Shown here in pieces: positions 8,827 through 16,378 of a stretch of 64,000 nt of DNA. Source of the DNA: Streptomyces parvus. GTDB taxonomy: Bacteria; Actinomycetota; Actinomycetes; Streptomycetales; Streptomycetaceae. The stretch spans positions 186,001 through 250,000 of the forward strand of contig NZ_BMRY01000008.1 in assembly GCF_014648875.1 (NCBI RefSeq), written 5' to 3'. A program made the position numbers and the translations under genes. The notes under the pieces were generated by a model. That model was not told where the DNA came from, searched no databases, and was given only the letters and a program-made list of their open reading frames with translations. The stretch's first letter is position 1; each line of letters starts with the position of its first letter.

Positions 8827-10891
8827 GGCACGCGGGCGCGGCGCCCGGCAGCAGGAGCCGGAACGGGTCCACCGCGCGCGGCTGCCGCTGCGGCGGAGTC
8901 TGCTGGGGCGGCTGCTCGCCGTCTCGGCGCTGGTGGCCGCCTGTTCGGTGGCGGCCACCGCCTGGATCGCCGTACAGACCACCTCGGGCGCGATCAAGCA
9001 GGAGCAGGGGCAGAACCTCACCGCGGACGCCCGCATCTACGACACCCTGCTGGAGTACGCCGCCCGCAACCCTACCTGGGACGGGGTCGGGGCGACGGTC
9101 CGGAAGCTGGCCCGGGAGTCGGGCCGCCGGGTCGCCCTGACCACGCAGGGCCGGCAGCCGCTCGCGGACTCCGCCACCGGGGAGACCGCGCGGGCCCTGC
9201 CGCCGCAGGCGTCGGCCGTGGTCGACCCGTTGTCCGTGGACACGGTTCTGGCGGCGCGCGGTGCCGACGGGCAGGGTACGGGCGCCGACCGGATCGACCC
9301 CCGGGCGGTGGGTCCGTTCCGGCTCTCGGCGGCCGACAGCCGGGCGTTGCGACGGACGGCGGACGACAAGGTGGCGTGCCTGAACCGGGCGGGGATCGCC
9401 TCGGACGTGGTGGTCGGCGCGAGCGGCCGCCCCCGGGTGCAGATCGTGGGCAACGACCCCGAACGCGCGCTCGGCACCCGCTGCGATCTCGCCGCCCTGG
9501 ACGCGCCCACCCGTTCGGAGCGCAAGGCGCTCGACGCGCTCACCGAGCTGGCCGACGCCTGCCTGAAGCGGCAGGGCCGCGAGGGCGTCACGCTGAACAA
9601 CGATCTGTCCTGGGGCGATCCGGCACCGGTGGCCGTGCCGGGCGAACCCGGGGCGCTCGTACCGCGGCCGGTGCCCGCGCCGCGCGACGCCCCGGCGGAG
9701 CAGGCCGCGCCGTCGGTGGAGATGCCGGAGCTGACCGGGGAGAGGGACCGGGCCATCGCGTCCTGTGTGGGCACGGCCCGCAGTGAACAGCTCAGTTCGT
9801 ACGTGGCCTCCCCCGCTCTCCTCTTCATCGGCGACGAGGGCGGCGCGACGCTGCCGGGCTTCGACCTCTCCCCCGCGAACACGGCCAGGATCGCGGGAGC
9901 CGCGGCGCTCGTGCTGGCTCTCACGGTGGGCGCTTCGGTGTTCGCGGGAGCCCGGCTGGTACGCCCGCTGCACGCCCTAACCGGCGCCGCGCAGCGGATG
10001 CGGGACGGGGAGCAGCCCGCGTCGGTGCCCGTGTCGGGGGACGACGAGGTCGGGCGGCTGGCCGCGGCGTTCAACGACATGTCGGCCCATCGGGCGCGGC
10101 TGGAGGAGCAGCGCAAGGCGATGGTGAGCGATGTCGCCCATGAGCTGCGCACCCCGCTGAGCAACATCCGGGGCTGGCTGGAGGCCGCCCAGGACGGACT
10201 GGCCGACCCCGACCCGGCGTTCGTCTCCTCGCTGCTGGAGGAGGCGGTGCTGCTCCAGCACATCATCGACGACCTCCAGGACCTGGCGGCGGCCGACGCG
10301 GGGGCGCTGCGTCTGCATCCGGAACCCGTCGAGGTCCGGGAGCTGCTGGGCCAGGTCGCCGCCGCGCACCAGGCGCGGGCGGAGAACGCGGGCGTCACGC
10401 TCACCGTCACGGCACCCGCCCCGGGCCCGGCGCTGAGCGCCGACCCGGTGCGGCTGCGGCAGGCGGTGGGAAACCTGGTGTCCAACGCCGTACGGCACAC
10501 GCCGGAGGGCGGGCGGGTGACGCTGCGCGCGTACGTCGCGGGGCGGGACGCTTCCGGTCCGCACGCCCCCGGGCCGAACGCCTCCGAGGAGGGCCGCGGG
10601 ACGGCCGTGGCCGGCGGCGGGACGGTGGTGATCGAGGTGACGGACACCGGATCCGGTATCCCCGCGGACGACCTCCCCCATGTCTTCGACCGGTTCTGGC
10701 GCGCCGAGAAGTCCCGCAGCCGCCGCACGGGCGGCAGCGGCCTGGGCCTGGCCATCGTCCGCAAACTGGTCGAGGCGCACGGCGGCACGGTGGAGGCGAC
10801 GAGCACCGAGGGCAAGGGGTCGACGTTCGCCCTCCAGTTGCCCGGAGCCGGGGGACGTCCGGCCCCTGATGGGATGACCACAGCGTTCTGA
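8819..10891 (+). CDS. Sensor histidine kinase with large extracytoplasmic domain
   Basis: Membrane sensor of 690 residues. TM1 lies near residues 27-55 (LLAVSALVAACSVAAT). A long extracytoplasmic sensor of about 300 residues with several cysteines follows, then TM2 near 365-385. After these come a HAMP domain, HisKA with phospho-acceptor His441 in DVAHELRTPLSN, and HATPase_c with the N box (NLVSNAVRH), DTGSGIP and GGSGLGLAI. GTG start overlapping the partner regulator. The sensor is larger than usual, and a low-complexity insert (residues about 580-600) splits the ATPase domain. Signal unknown; downstream genes are cell-surface proteins, which hints at an envelope cue. Confidence 0.87.
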
Positions 10892-10918
10892 CAGCTTCTT
10901 CATATCTCCACGCCAGCC

Positions 10919-10990
10919 TGGCTCCATGCCCCGCCCCCGGTGCGAACCGGCATCCGGGACCGCCACGGGGCCGAGTATGGAATGGAGCCA
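10919..10990 (+). repeat. Inverted repeat that can pair with the ribosome binding site
   Basis: A 9-bp arm TGGCTCCAT at 10919-10927 is perfectly complementary to ATGGAGCCA at 10982-10990. The latter contains the GGAG ribosome binding site of the small secreted protein gene that starts at 10996. If transcription begins upstream of 10919, the leader could mask the binding site. The long 54-nt loop makes this speculative. Confidence 0.4.
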
Positions 10991-10995
10991 TCCGC

Positions 10996-11412
10996 ATGAC
11001 CGCTTTCCCCTCGCGCACCACACTGCGCGCCGCCGTCCTCGCCGCTGTCGCGGCGGGCGCGGTGCTGGTCCCGTCCGCCGCCGCCTCCGCCGACGCCTCC
11101 CCGAAGCCGTCGGCGCCCGTCGAGGCCACACCGGCCCCGGAGCGGAGCGAGGCCGCCGCGGAGGCCCCGGAGAACGCCGCACCGGCGGTGACCCCGCGCG
11201 TCAACGTGGCGGGCGACCGCCCGGCACCGGCACCGAAGGCGGCCGCACCGGCGGTCACCCCGCGCGGCGGTGTCGCCGCCGGTGAACGCCCGGCCGGCAG
11301 CGGCGACAACAGCACGGCGCTGCTCGCCGGTTCGGCTGCCGGGGCCGCGCTGCTCGCGGGCGCGGGCACGTTCGTGCTGCGCCGCCGCTCGGCGGCGGGC
11401 CGCAACGGCTGA
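10996..11412 (+). CDS. Small secreted protein with C-terminal membrane anchor
   Basis: Protein of 138 residues: a Sec signal peptide (residues 1-32, cleavage near ASA-DAS), a Pro/Ala-rich linker containing two degenerate repeats (PAVTPRVNVAGDRPAP and PAVTPRGGVAAGERPA), then GSGDNSTALLAGSAAGAALLAGAGTFVLRRR, a hydrophobic segment ending in arginines. This is the architecture of a sortase substrate tail, but no clean LPXTG is visible; RPAGS is the nearest candidate. It lies just upstream of a class F sortase gene, separated by a strong hairpin. GGAG precedes the ATG. Function unknown; presumably a surface or spore-wall protein. Confidence 0.72.
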   Translation: MTAFPSRTTLRAAVLAAVAAGAVLVPSAAASADASPKPSAPVEATPAPERSEAAAEAPENAAPAVTPRVNVAGDRPAPAPKAAAPAVTPRGGVAAGERPAGSGDNSTALLAGSAAGAALLAGAGTFVLRRRSAAGRNG

Positions 11413-11424
11413 CCCGACCGTTGA

Positions 11425-11459
11425 GTGTGGCGCCGCCCCGCGCAGGGGCGGCGCCACAC
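11425..11459 (+). terminator. Perfect 15-bp hairpin terminator
   Basis: Arms at 11425-11439 and 11445-11459 pair without mismatch around a 5-nt loop (GCGCA). It lies 12 nt after the stop of the small secreted protein and before the sortase ribosome binding site. There is no U-tract, as is usual for Streptomyces terminators. It may attenuate rather than fully stop read-through to the sortase gene. Confidence 0.75.
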
Positions 11460-11513
11460 GCAGTTCCCGAGCCGCAAGTTCACCCCCTCCCACCCCGATT
11501 CCGGAGTCTCCCT

Positions 11514-12149
11514 GTGCCGTCGCCCCGTACGCCCCACCGCTTCCGGCGGACCGCCGCCCTGCTGACCGCCGTCGCGGCCTGCGTCGCTCTGGCCGGCTGC
11601 TCGTCCGCCGAGCCCTCGGCAGCCACGGCCACCGCTCCCTCCGCGTCGGCGCGGGACGATGCGGGCTCCGGACCGACCGCACGGTCCCGGGCCGACGAGA
11701 CGGAACGGTCGGCCCCCACGGAGGTCACCATCCCTTCCATCGGCGTACGGAGCACCCTCATGGAACTGGGCCTCAACGCGGACGGCACGGTCGAGGTTCC
11801 GCCGGCGGAGAAGGGCATGACGGCGGGCTGGTACCGCGGCGGATCCGTACCCGGCGCACCGGGCCCGGCCGTACTGATCGGCCACAACGACACCCGCTTC
11901 GGCCGGGCCGTCTTCCACGACCTGAAGGACATCCGCGAGGGCGCCGAGGTACTGGTCCGCGACGGGGCGGGGAAGACCCTGCGCTTCACAGTCACGGGGA
12001 AGGAAGCGGTCAGCAAGAAGGCGTTCCCCACGGAGAAGGTCTACGGCCCGACGAAGGGCAGCACGCTGCGGCTGATCACCTGCGACGGGGAGTTCGACGC
12101 GGAGGGCCACCCGGTGGACAACCTGATCGTCTACGGCGACCTCGCCTGA
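11514..12149 (+). CDS. Class F sortase, lipoprotein form
   Basis: Sortase-fold transpeptidase of 211 residues. The N-terminus has a signal peptide with lipobox LAGC at about residues 22-25, then a Ser/Ala/Thr linker and a sortase domain from about residue 70. The catalytic His lies in VLIGHND, the catalytic Cys in LRLITCDGEF, and a C-terminal strand (DNLIVYGDLA) follows. GTG start at 11514 with GGAG 8 nt upstream; an in-frame ATG-like start at 11421 lies inside the upstream hairpin. A likely substrate is the adjacent small anchored protein, although that lacks a canonical LPXTG. Confidence 0.85.
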   Translation: MPSPRTPHRFRRTAALLTAVAACVALAGCSSAEPSAATATAPSASARDDAGSGPTARSRADETERSAPTEVTIPSIGVRSTLMELGLNADGTVEVPPAEKGMTAGWYRGGSVPGAPGPAVLIGHNDTRFGRAVFHDLKDIREGAEVLVRDGAGKTLRFTVTGKEAVSKKAFPTEKVYGPTKGSTLRLITCDGEFDAEGHPVDNLIVYGDLA

Positions 12150-12300
12150 ACGGCGCCGGGCACGATGCGGCGTATCCGGCCGGGATCCGGATGGCAGCCG
12201 ATCCGACAGACTCGTGCCATCCGATGTCTACCCGTGGGTAACTGCCGCTGCTTGGATGGGGGTCGCCCGGTACGCCCCCCACTCGACCACAGGAGACCTC

Positions 12301-13281
12301 GTGCCGAACACCGCGCTCCGCCGCCTGACCGGCGTCACCCTGTCCGCCGCGCTCGCCACCGCCACCCTCGCCGCGAACGCTCCCCAGGCAGCGGCTGCCG
12401 AGACCCCGTCGCTGCGGGTGCTCTCGTACAACGCGTTCATCTTCAGCAAGACGCTGTACCCCAACTGGGGCCAGGACCACCGGGCGGCCGAGATCCCGAA
12501 GACGTCGTTCTTCCAGGGCAACGACGTCGTGGTGCTCCAGGAGGCGTTCGACAACGGCGCCTCCGACGCGCTGCTGCGCAACGCCGCCGCCCAGTACCCG
12601 CACCAGACGCCCGTGATCGGCCGGAGCAAGAGCGGCTGGGACGCGACGGGCGGCTCCTACTCGGCGACGACGCCGGAGGACGGCGGCGTCACCATCCTCA
12701 GCAAGTGGCCGATCGTCCGCAAGGAGCAGTTCGTCTTCAAGGACGCGTGCGGTGGTGACTGGTTCTCGAACAAGGGCTTCGCCTACGCCGTTCTGAACGT
12801 GAACGGCGCCCGGGTCCACGTCGTCGGCACCCACGCCCAGTCGACCGACCCCGGCTGCTCGGCGGGCGAGGCGGCACAGATGCGCAGCCGGCAGTTCAAG
12901 CAGATGGACGCGTTCCTCGACGCGAAGAACATCCCGGCCTCCGAACAGGTCGTCGTGGCGGGCGACTTCAACGTGGACGGGCACTCGGCGGAGTACGCGT
13001 CGTTCCTCTCCGACGCCGGCCTGACCACCCCGGACTCCCGGACGGGCCACACGTACTCCTTCGACACCCGCGACAACTCCATAGCCTCCGAGCGCTACCC
13101 CGACGACCCCCGCGAGGACCTGGACCACGTCCTGCACCGCACGGGCCACGCGAAGCCGGCGAACTGGAAGAACGATGTGGTCAAGGAGCAGAGCGCCCCG
13201 TGGACGGTGTCCAGCTGGGGCAAGAAGTACACGTACACGAACCTCTCCGACCACTACCCGGTGATCGGTTCCGGCCAGTAG
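12301..13281 (+). CDS. Secreted sphingomyelinase C (DNase I-like phosphodiesterase)
   Basis: Exported enzyme of 326 residues predicted to hydrolyse sphingomyelin to ceramide and phosphocholine. A Sec signal peptide ends near QAAAA. The endonuclease/exonuclease/phosphatase fold shows LSYNAFIF, the metal-binding Glu in VVLQEAF, GTHAQS, AGDFNVDG and the catalytic LDHVLH...LSDHYPVIG. GTG start at 12301 with AGGAG upstream; a start 29 codons earlier would destroy the signal peptide. The spacing between the Glu and the GTHAQS motif agrees with bacterial sphingomyelinases. A 12-bp palindrome TACCCGTGGGTA sits about 70 nt upstream. Confidence 0.88.
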   Translation: MPNTALRRLTGVTLSAALATATLAANAPQAAAAETPSLRVLSYNAFIFSKTLYPNWGQDHRAAEIPKTSFFQGNDVVVLQEAFDNGASDALLRNAAAQYPHQTPVIGRSKSGWDATGGSYSATTPEDGGVTILSKWPIVRKEQFVFKDACGGDWFSNKGFAYAVLNVNGARVHVVGTHAQSTDPGCSAGEAAQMRSRQFKQMDAFLDAKNIPASEQVVVAGDFNVDGHSAEYASFLSDAGLTTPDSRTGHTYSFDTRDNSIASERYPDDPREDLDHVLHRTGHAKPANWKNDVVKEQSAPWTVSSWGKKYTYTNLSDHYPVIGSGQ

Positions 13282-13295
13282 CCGTCCTCTGACGT

Positions 13296-13328
13296 GGTGG
13301 TCCCCCGGTGAGGCGCCGGGGGACCACC
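13296..13328 (+). terminator. Hairpin terminator after sphingomyelinase
   Basis: Perfect 13-bp stem (13296-13308 with 13316-13328) and a 7-nt loop, 14 nt after the stop codon. Followed by the N-formylglutamate amidohydrolase gene on the same strand. Confidence 0.75.
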
Positions 13329-13389
13329 GCCTGGGCGGGCGCGGGAGACTGGTGTGCGACGAAGACGGCACAACGGAGGAGAAGTACCC

Positions 13390-14226
13390 GTGAGCGACCC
13401 CCAGCAGCCCTTCACCCTCATCCCGGGCGCCGCCGACTCCCCGGTCCTCCTCCACGTACCGCACGGCTCCCGCCGCATCCCCCACCACGTGCGCGAGGGG
13501 ATCGCGTTGGACGACACCTCCCTGGAGCGCGAGCTCGACCACATCACCGACGCCCACACCGCCGAACTGGCCGCGGCTGCGGCGAAGCTCGCCCCGGTCG
13601 CCCCCTGGCGCTTCGTCAACAACCTGTCGCGGCTGGTCGTCGACCCCGAACGCTTCCCGGACGAACGGGAGGAGATGCTCGCCGTCGGCATGGGCGCCGT
13701 CTACACCCGCACCACCCACCGCGAACCGCTCCGCCCGCCGGAGGACGACCCCACTCCCCTGCTGGAGGCGTACTTCCACCCGTACGCCACCGCCATGACC
13801 GAGGCGGTCGAGGCACGCATCGCCGCCGCCGGCCGCGCGGTGATCATCGACGTCCACTCGTACCCGACCGACCCCCTCCCCTACGAGCTCCACGGCACCG
13901 GCCCCCGCCCGCCCGTCTGCCTGGGCACCGACCCGTTCCACACCCCGCCGGAACTCCTCGCGGCGGCGGAGACGGCGTTCGGTGACCGTTTCGGCCACGA
14001 CGGCATCGGGCACGACAGCCCGTTCGCCGGTACGTACGTCCCTCTCCGGCACTACGGGTCGGACCGCCGGGTCACCGCGCTGATGATCGAGATCCGCCGC
14101 GACGCATACATGACCGAGCCGGGCGGGCCTGCGGGTCCGGGCCTCGACACGCTGGCGGAGGGGCTGGCGGAGCTGGTGGGATCGCTCAGCCGACCTTCTT
14201 CCAGTCCTGGCATCCGTTGGACTTGA
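13390..14226 (+). CDS. N-formylglutamate amidohydrolase family protein
   Basis: Predicted metal-dependent amidohydrolase of 278 residues (FGase/HutG family), cytoplasmic. Conserved pieces are LLHVPHGSRRIP near residue 20, DHITDAHT near 50, a Arg/Asn-rich NNLSRLVVDPERF stretch, VIIDVHSYP near 150 and LMIEIRRDAYM near 225. GTG start at 13390 with GGAGGAG upstream. It is not next to other histidine-degradation genes, so a broader acyl-amide hydrolase role is possible. Its 3' end overlaps the convergent membrane protein gene by 41 nt. Confidence 0.82.
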   Translation: MSDPQQPFTLIPGAADSPVLLHVPHGSRRIPHHVREGIALDDTSLERELDHITDAHTAELAAAAAKLAPVAPWRFVNNLSRLVVDPERFPDEREEMLAVGMGAVYTRTTHREPLRPPEDDPTPLLEAYFHPYATAMTEAVEARIAAAGRAVIIDVHSYPTDPLPYELHGTGPRPPVCLGTDPFHTPPELLAAAETAFGDRFGHDGIGHDSPFAGTYVPLRHYGSDRRVTALMIEIRRDAYMTEPGGPAGPGLDTLAEGLAELVGSLSRPSSSPGIRWT

Positions 14227-14800
14227 AGACCTCGCCCTTGTTGACGGTGACCCGTCCGCTGCCTTCCAGGTTGCCGTTGGCGATGATGGCGTCGAACTCC
14301 CCGCTGGAGTTCCTCGCCCGCTCCCAGTAACACCCGAAGGAGTCACCGGGACCGCCCGTCCTGTACGTACCGGCGCGCATTTCCTCACCCACCAGGTATT
14401 CACCGTCCCCGGCCACAGTGGTGGGCGGCCCCTTGGGCTTCGGCGGCTTCGGCGGCTTGGCAGTGACGGTGGCTGTCTTCGTCACGGTGACCTCCGGCCC
14501 GGGCACCTCCACCTCCTTGGTGACGGTGATCCTCGGGGTGGGACCGGCGTCCGAGGCCTCGGCGCGGGCCTCGTCGTCCGAGATGCCGATGCCGACTCCG
14601 AGGAACAGGGCGACGGCCCCCACGGCACCATGGGTGACCCAGGCCTTGCCTCGCGACGGCTTCCGCGGGGAAGTGAGCGCGGGCGAAGTCCCTGACGTGG
14701 GCGCTCCCCAGGGCGTAGCGGGGTGTCCGGGCTGCCCCGGATACCCACCGGGCGCCCCCGGGTGCTGGTGCTGGTGCTCGTCGGGCTGTTGCGGGTTCAT
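14186..14800 (-). CDS. Single-pass membrane protein of unknown function
   Basis: Protein of 204 residues. A His/Gln/Pro/Gly-rich cytoplasmic N-terminus (about 55 residues) is followed by a TM segment near 60-78 (VGAVALFLGVGIGI) and a Val/Thr/Pro/Lys-rich stalk (EVEVPGPEVTVTKTATVTAK). A C-terminal extracytoplasmic domain begins GDGEYLVGEEMRAGTYRT, includes FGCYWER and ends NGCQDWKKVG, with two cysteines that may form a disulphide. This C-terminal domain recurs in many Streptomyces membrane proteins and lipoproteins but has no assigned function. GGAG precedes the ATG. Convergent with the amidohydrolase gene, overlapping by 41 nt. Confidence 0.75.
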   Translation of the reverse strand: MNPQQPDEHQHQHPGAPGGYPGQPGHPATPWGAPTSGTSPALTSPRKPSRGKAWVTHGAVGAVALFLGVGIGISDDEARAEASDAGPTPRITVTKEVEVPGPEVTVTKTATVTAKPPKPPKPKGPPTTVAGDGEYLVGEEMRAGTYRTGGPGDSFGCYWERARNSSGEFDAIIANGNLEGSGRVTVNKGEVFKSNGCQDWKKVG

Positions 14801-14898
14801 GCGTACGCTCCAGGTCTTGGTTATGCGACAACAGGTGGGAGGCAGGGGACTCCTCGTCCACTGCGCCGGGCGGCGGACGGCAGGCTGGGACGGGCGGC

Positions 14899-16125
14899 CT
14901 ACTGTCCGCGGATCCGACGCCCGGCCTCGGTTCCCGGGTAGAGGATGGCGTCGGCGACGCGCCCCCCGGAGTCCTTGACGCCACCGCTGAAGTTGAGCCG
15001 CCCGGAGGCGCCCGCCTTCGCCGCCACCCCGTCCCAGTAGCGCGCGTCCCGCTCCCACCGGACGCCGGACAGCAGCCGGTTCAGCTGATCGGAACCGAGC
15101 GCGTTCGACGGTTCGGCCCAGGGCGTTGTGTGGTGCACCGCGATGCCCAGTCCGGCGAGCACGGCCGGAGCGGTGAGGGCGCTCCGCGCGAGGAAGTGGG
15201 CGCTGTGGTCTGAGATCAGGCCCGCGAGAAGCGGCTGGACGTACGCCTCCACCTGCTGGGCATCCGTCCCGGCGGGCAGCTCGTCCTCGTGCACGGTCTC
15301 CGCCGAGCGGGAAAGACCACCGCGCCCGTAGATCGTCGTGATCACGAGGGCCCGGAGCGCGGAGAGGGTGATCACCTCGGGATCGGTCCTTCCCACCTGG
15401 CGCTTGCTCGCGTTGACCAGCTTGGCGAACGGCAAGGTCCTGTCGTCGATCTCAACCTTCACGGCGTCGGCGACACGGTGGGAGAGACGTGTGGCGAAGT
15501 CCCGCTGGTCCATCGACATGGCCAGGTTCTTGGCCACCACGACGCCCTGCACGTTCCGGTCGTAGAAGATCTGCCGGGCGTCGGCCACGGACAGGTCCAC
15601 GTACAGCTCGAAGGGGACGCGTACGCGGGCGAGTTCGGTGTACGTGAGGCCGAAGCGCTCCGGATCGTCGTACAGCTCGTGCCAGGCGGTCGTCTGCGTC
15701 TCGCCGTCGATGGCGACGATCGAGGTGCCGGGCGCGATCGTCAGGGTCCGCAGTCCGGTGCCTGCCACCAGTTCGTCACTGAGGGCGGCGAGCGGTCCCG
15801 CGTGCCAGAACGTGATGGGCGGGGTGGACCAGCCGGCGCCCAGCTCGCCCTTGACGCCGTCGGCGATGTAATCGGCGTACGAGCCGACGTTCTTCCCCTT
15901 CTGCGTGGACTTCAGCGCCCGCTGGACCAGTGATCGCAGTTCGGCATGGCGGCGCACGGCCCCGGACGCGGCCTTCAAGATCTTCACGTCCTCCTCGCGG
16001 CGAGGCGACGGAACGAGCTGGACGAGCGTCGGTACGGACATGGTCCCGATCACCGCGTCGGCCCGGAACGGCATGACGGTGAGCTGGGTCCCCTCGATGA
16101 CCGCTGTCGGCATGGTGATGCGCAT
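14899..16125 (-). CDS. DndB-like / DGQHR-related domain protein
   Basis: Soluble protein of 408 residues resembling the DndB/DGQHR family (regulators and relatives of DNA-modification systems, ParB-like core). The key motif region reads IVAIDGETQTTAWHELY near residue 135, a degenerate form of DGQHR. VPFELYVDLSVADARQIFYDRN follows, as in DndB where the motif leads into a Lys/Asn-rich helix (VVAKNLAMSMD). The ATG at 16125 has an AGGGGGGA ribosome binding site. No dndC, dndD or dndE genes are seen. It is transcribed away from the methylase/type I cluster through a shared promoter region, implying co-regulation. Family placement is moderate; function is inference. Confidence 0.55.
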   Translation of the reverse strand: MRITMPTAVIEGTQLTVMPFRADAVIGTMSVPTLVQLVPSPRREEDVKILKAASGAVRRHAELRSLVQRALKSTQKGKNVGSYADYIADGVKGELGAGWSTPPITFWHAGPLAALSDELVAGTGLRTLTIAPGTSIVAIDGETQTTAWHELYDDPERFGLTYTELARVRVPFELYVDLSVADARQIFYDRNVQGVVVAKNLAMSMDQRDFATRLSHRVADAVKVEIDDRTLPFAKLVNASKRQVGRTDPEVITLSALRALVITTIYGRGGLSRSAETVHEDELPAGTDAQQVEAYVQPLLAGLISDHSAHFLARSALTAPAVLAGLGIAVHHTTPWAEPSNALGSDQLNRLLSGVRWERDARYWDGVAAKAGASGRLNFSGGVKDSGGRVADAILYPGTEAGRRIRGQ

Positions 16126-16170
16126 GGCGATTCCCCCCTGAGACGGACGCTCCCACTGCGGAAGCATCTC

Positions 16171-16234
16171 AACATAAGCATCCCCATGAAAGCACTGTCA
16201 AACACATTGACGTGCATGTGGACTGGTGTAGGTT
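16171..16234. promoter_or_regulatory. Back-to-back divergent promoters
   Basis: Plus strand: TTGACG (16207-16212), 16-nt spacer, TAGGTT (16229-16234), reading towards the HTH-methylase fusion. Minus strand: TTGACA (complement of 16196-16201), 19-nt spacer, TATGTT (complement of 16171-16176), reading towards the DndB-like gene. The two -35 boxes face each other 5 bp apart, so polymerases or a regulator binding there would affect both transcripts. Local sequence is clearly AT-richer than the flanking genes. Confidence 0.6.
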
Positions 16235-16378
16235 GTGAGCTGTTCGCTAGCAAGCGGCGCCTGATCACGAGGAGTCGTCCACCGCGTCTTCGGCCGTCGC
16301 CAGGGGGCCGCCCATCACCGACGGGGCGTCCGTTGTCGTCCGTTGTCGATCGCAACCGAGAGGTCCAGGAATTCCGCC

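Noticed and set aside
12226..12240. Palindrome TACCCGTGGGTA upstream of the sphingomyelinase gene considered as an operator
   Set aside because: Only 12 bp and single copy; expected fairly often by chance in GC-rich DNA.
16330..16352. Direct repeat of CCGTTGTCG considered as an iteron or regulator site
   Set aside because: Only two short copies just before a start codon; not enough to call an element.
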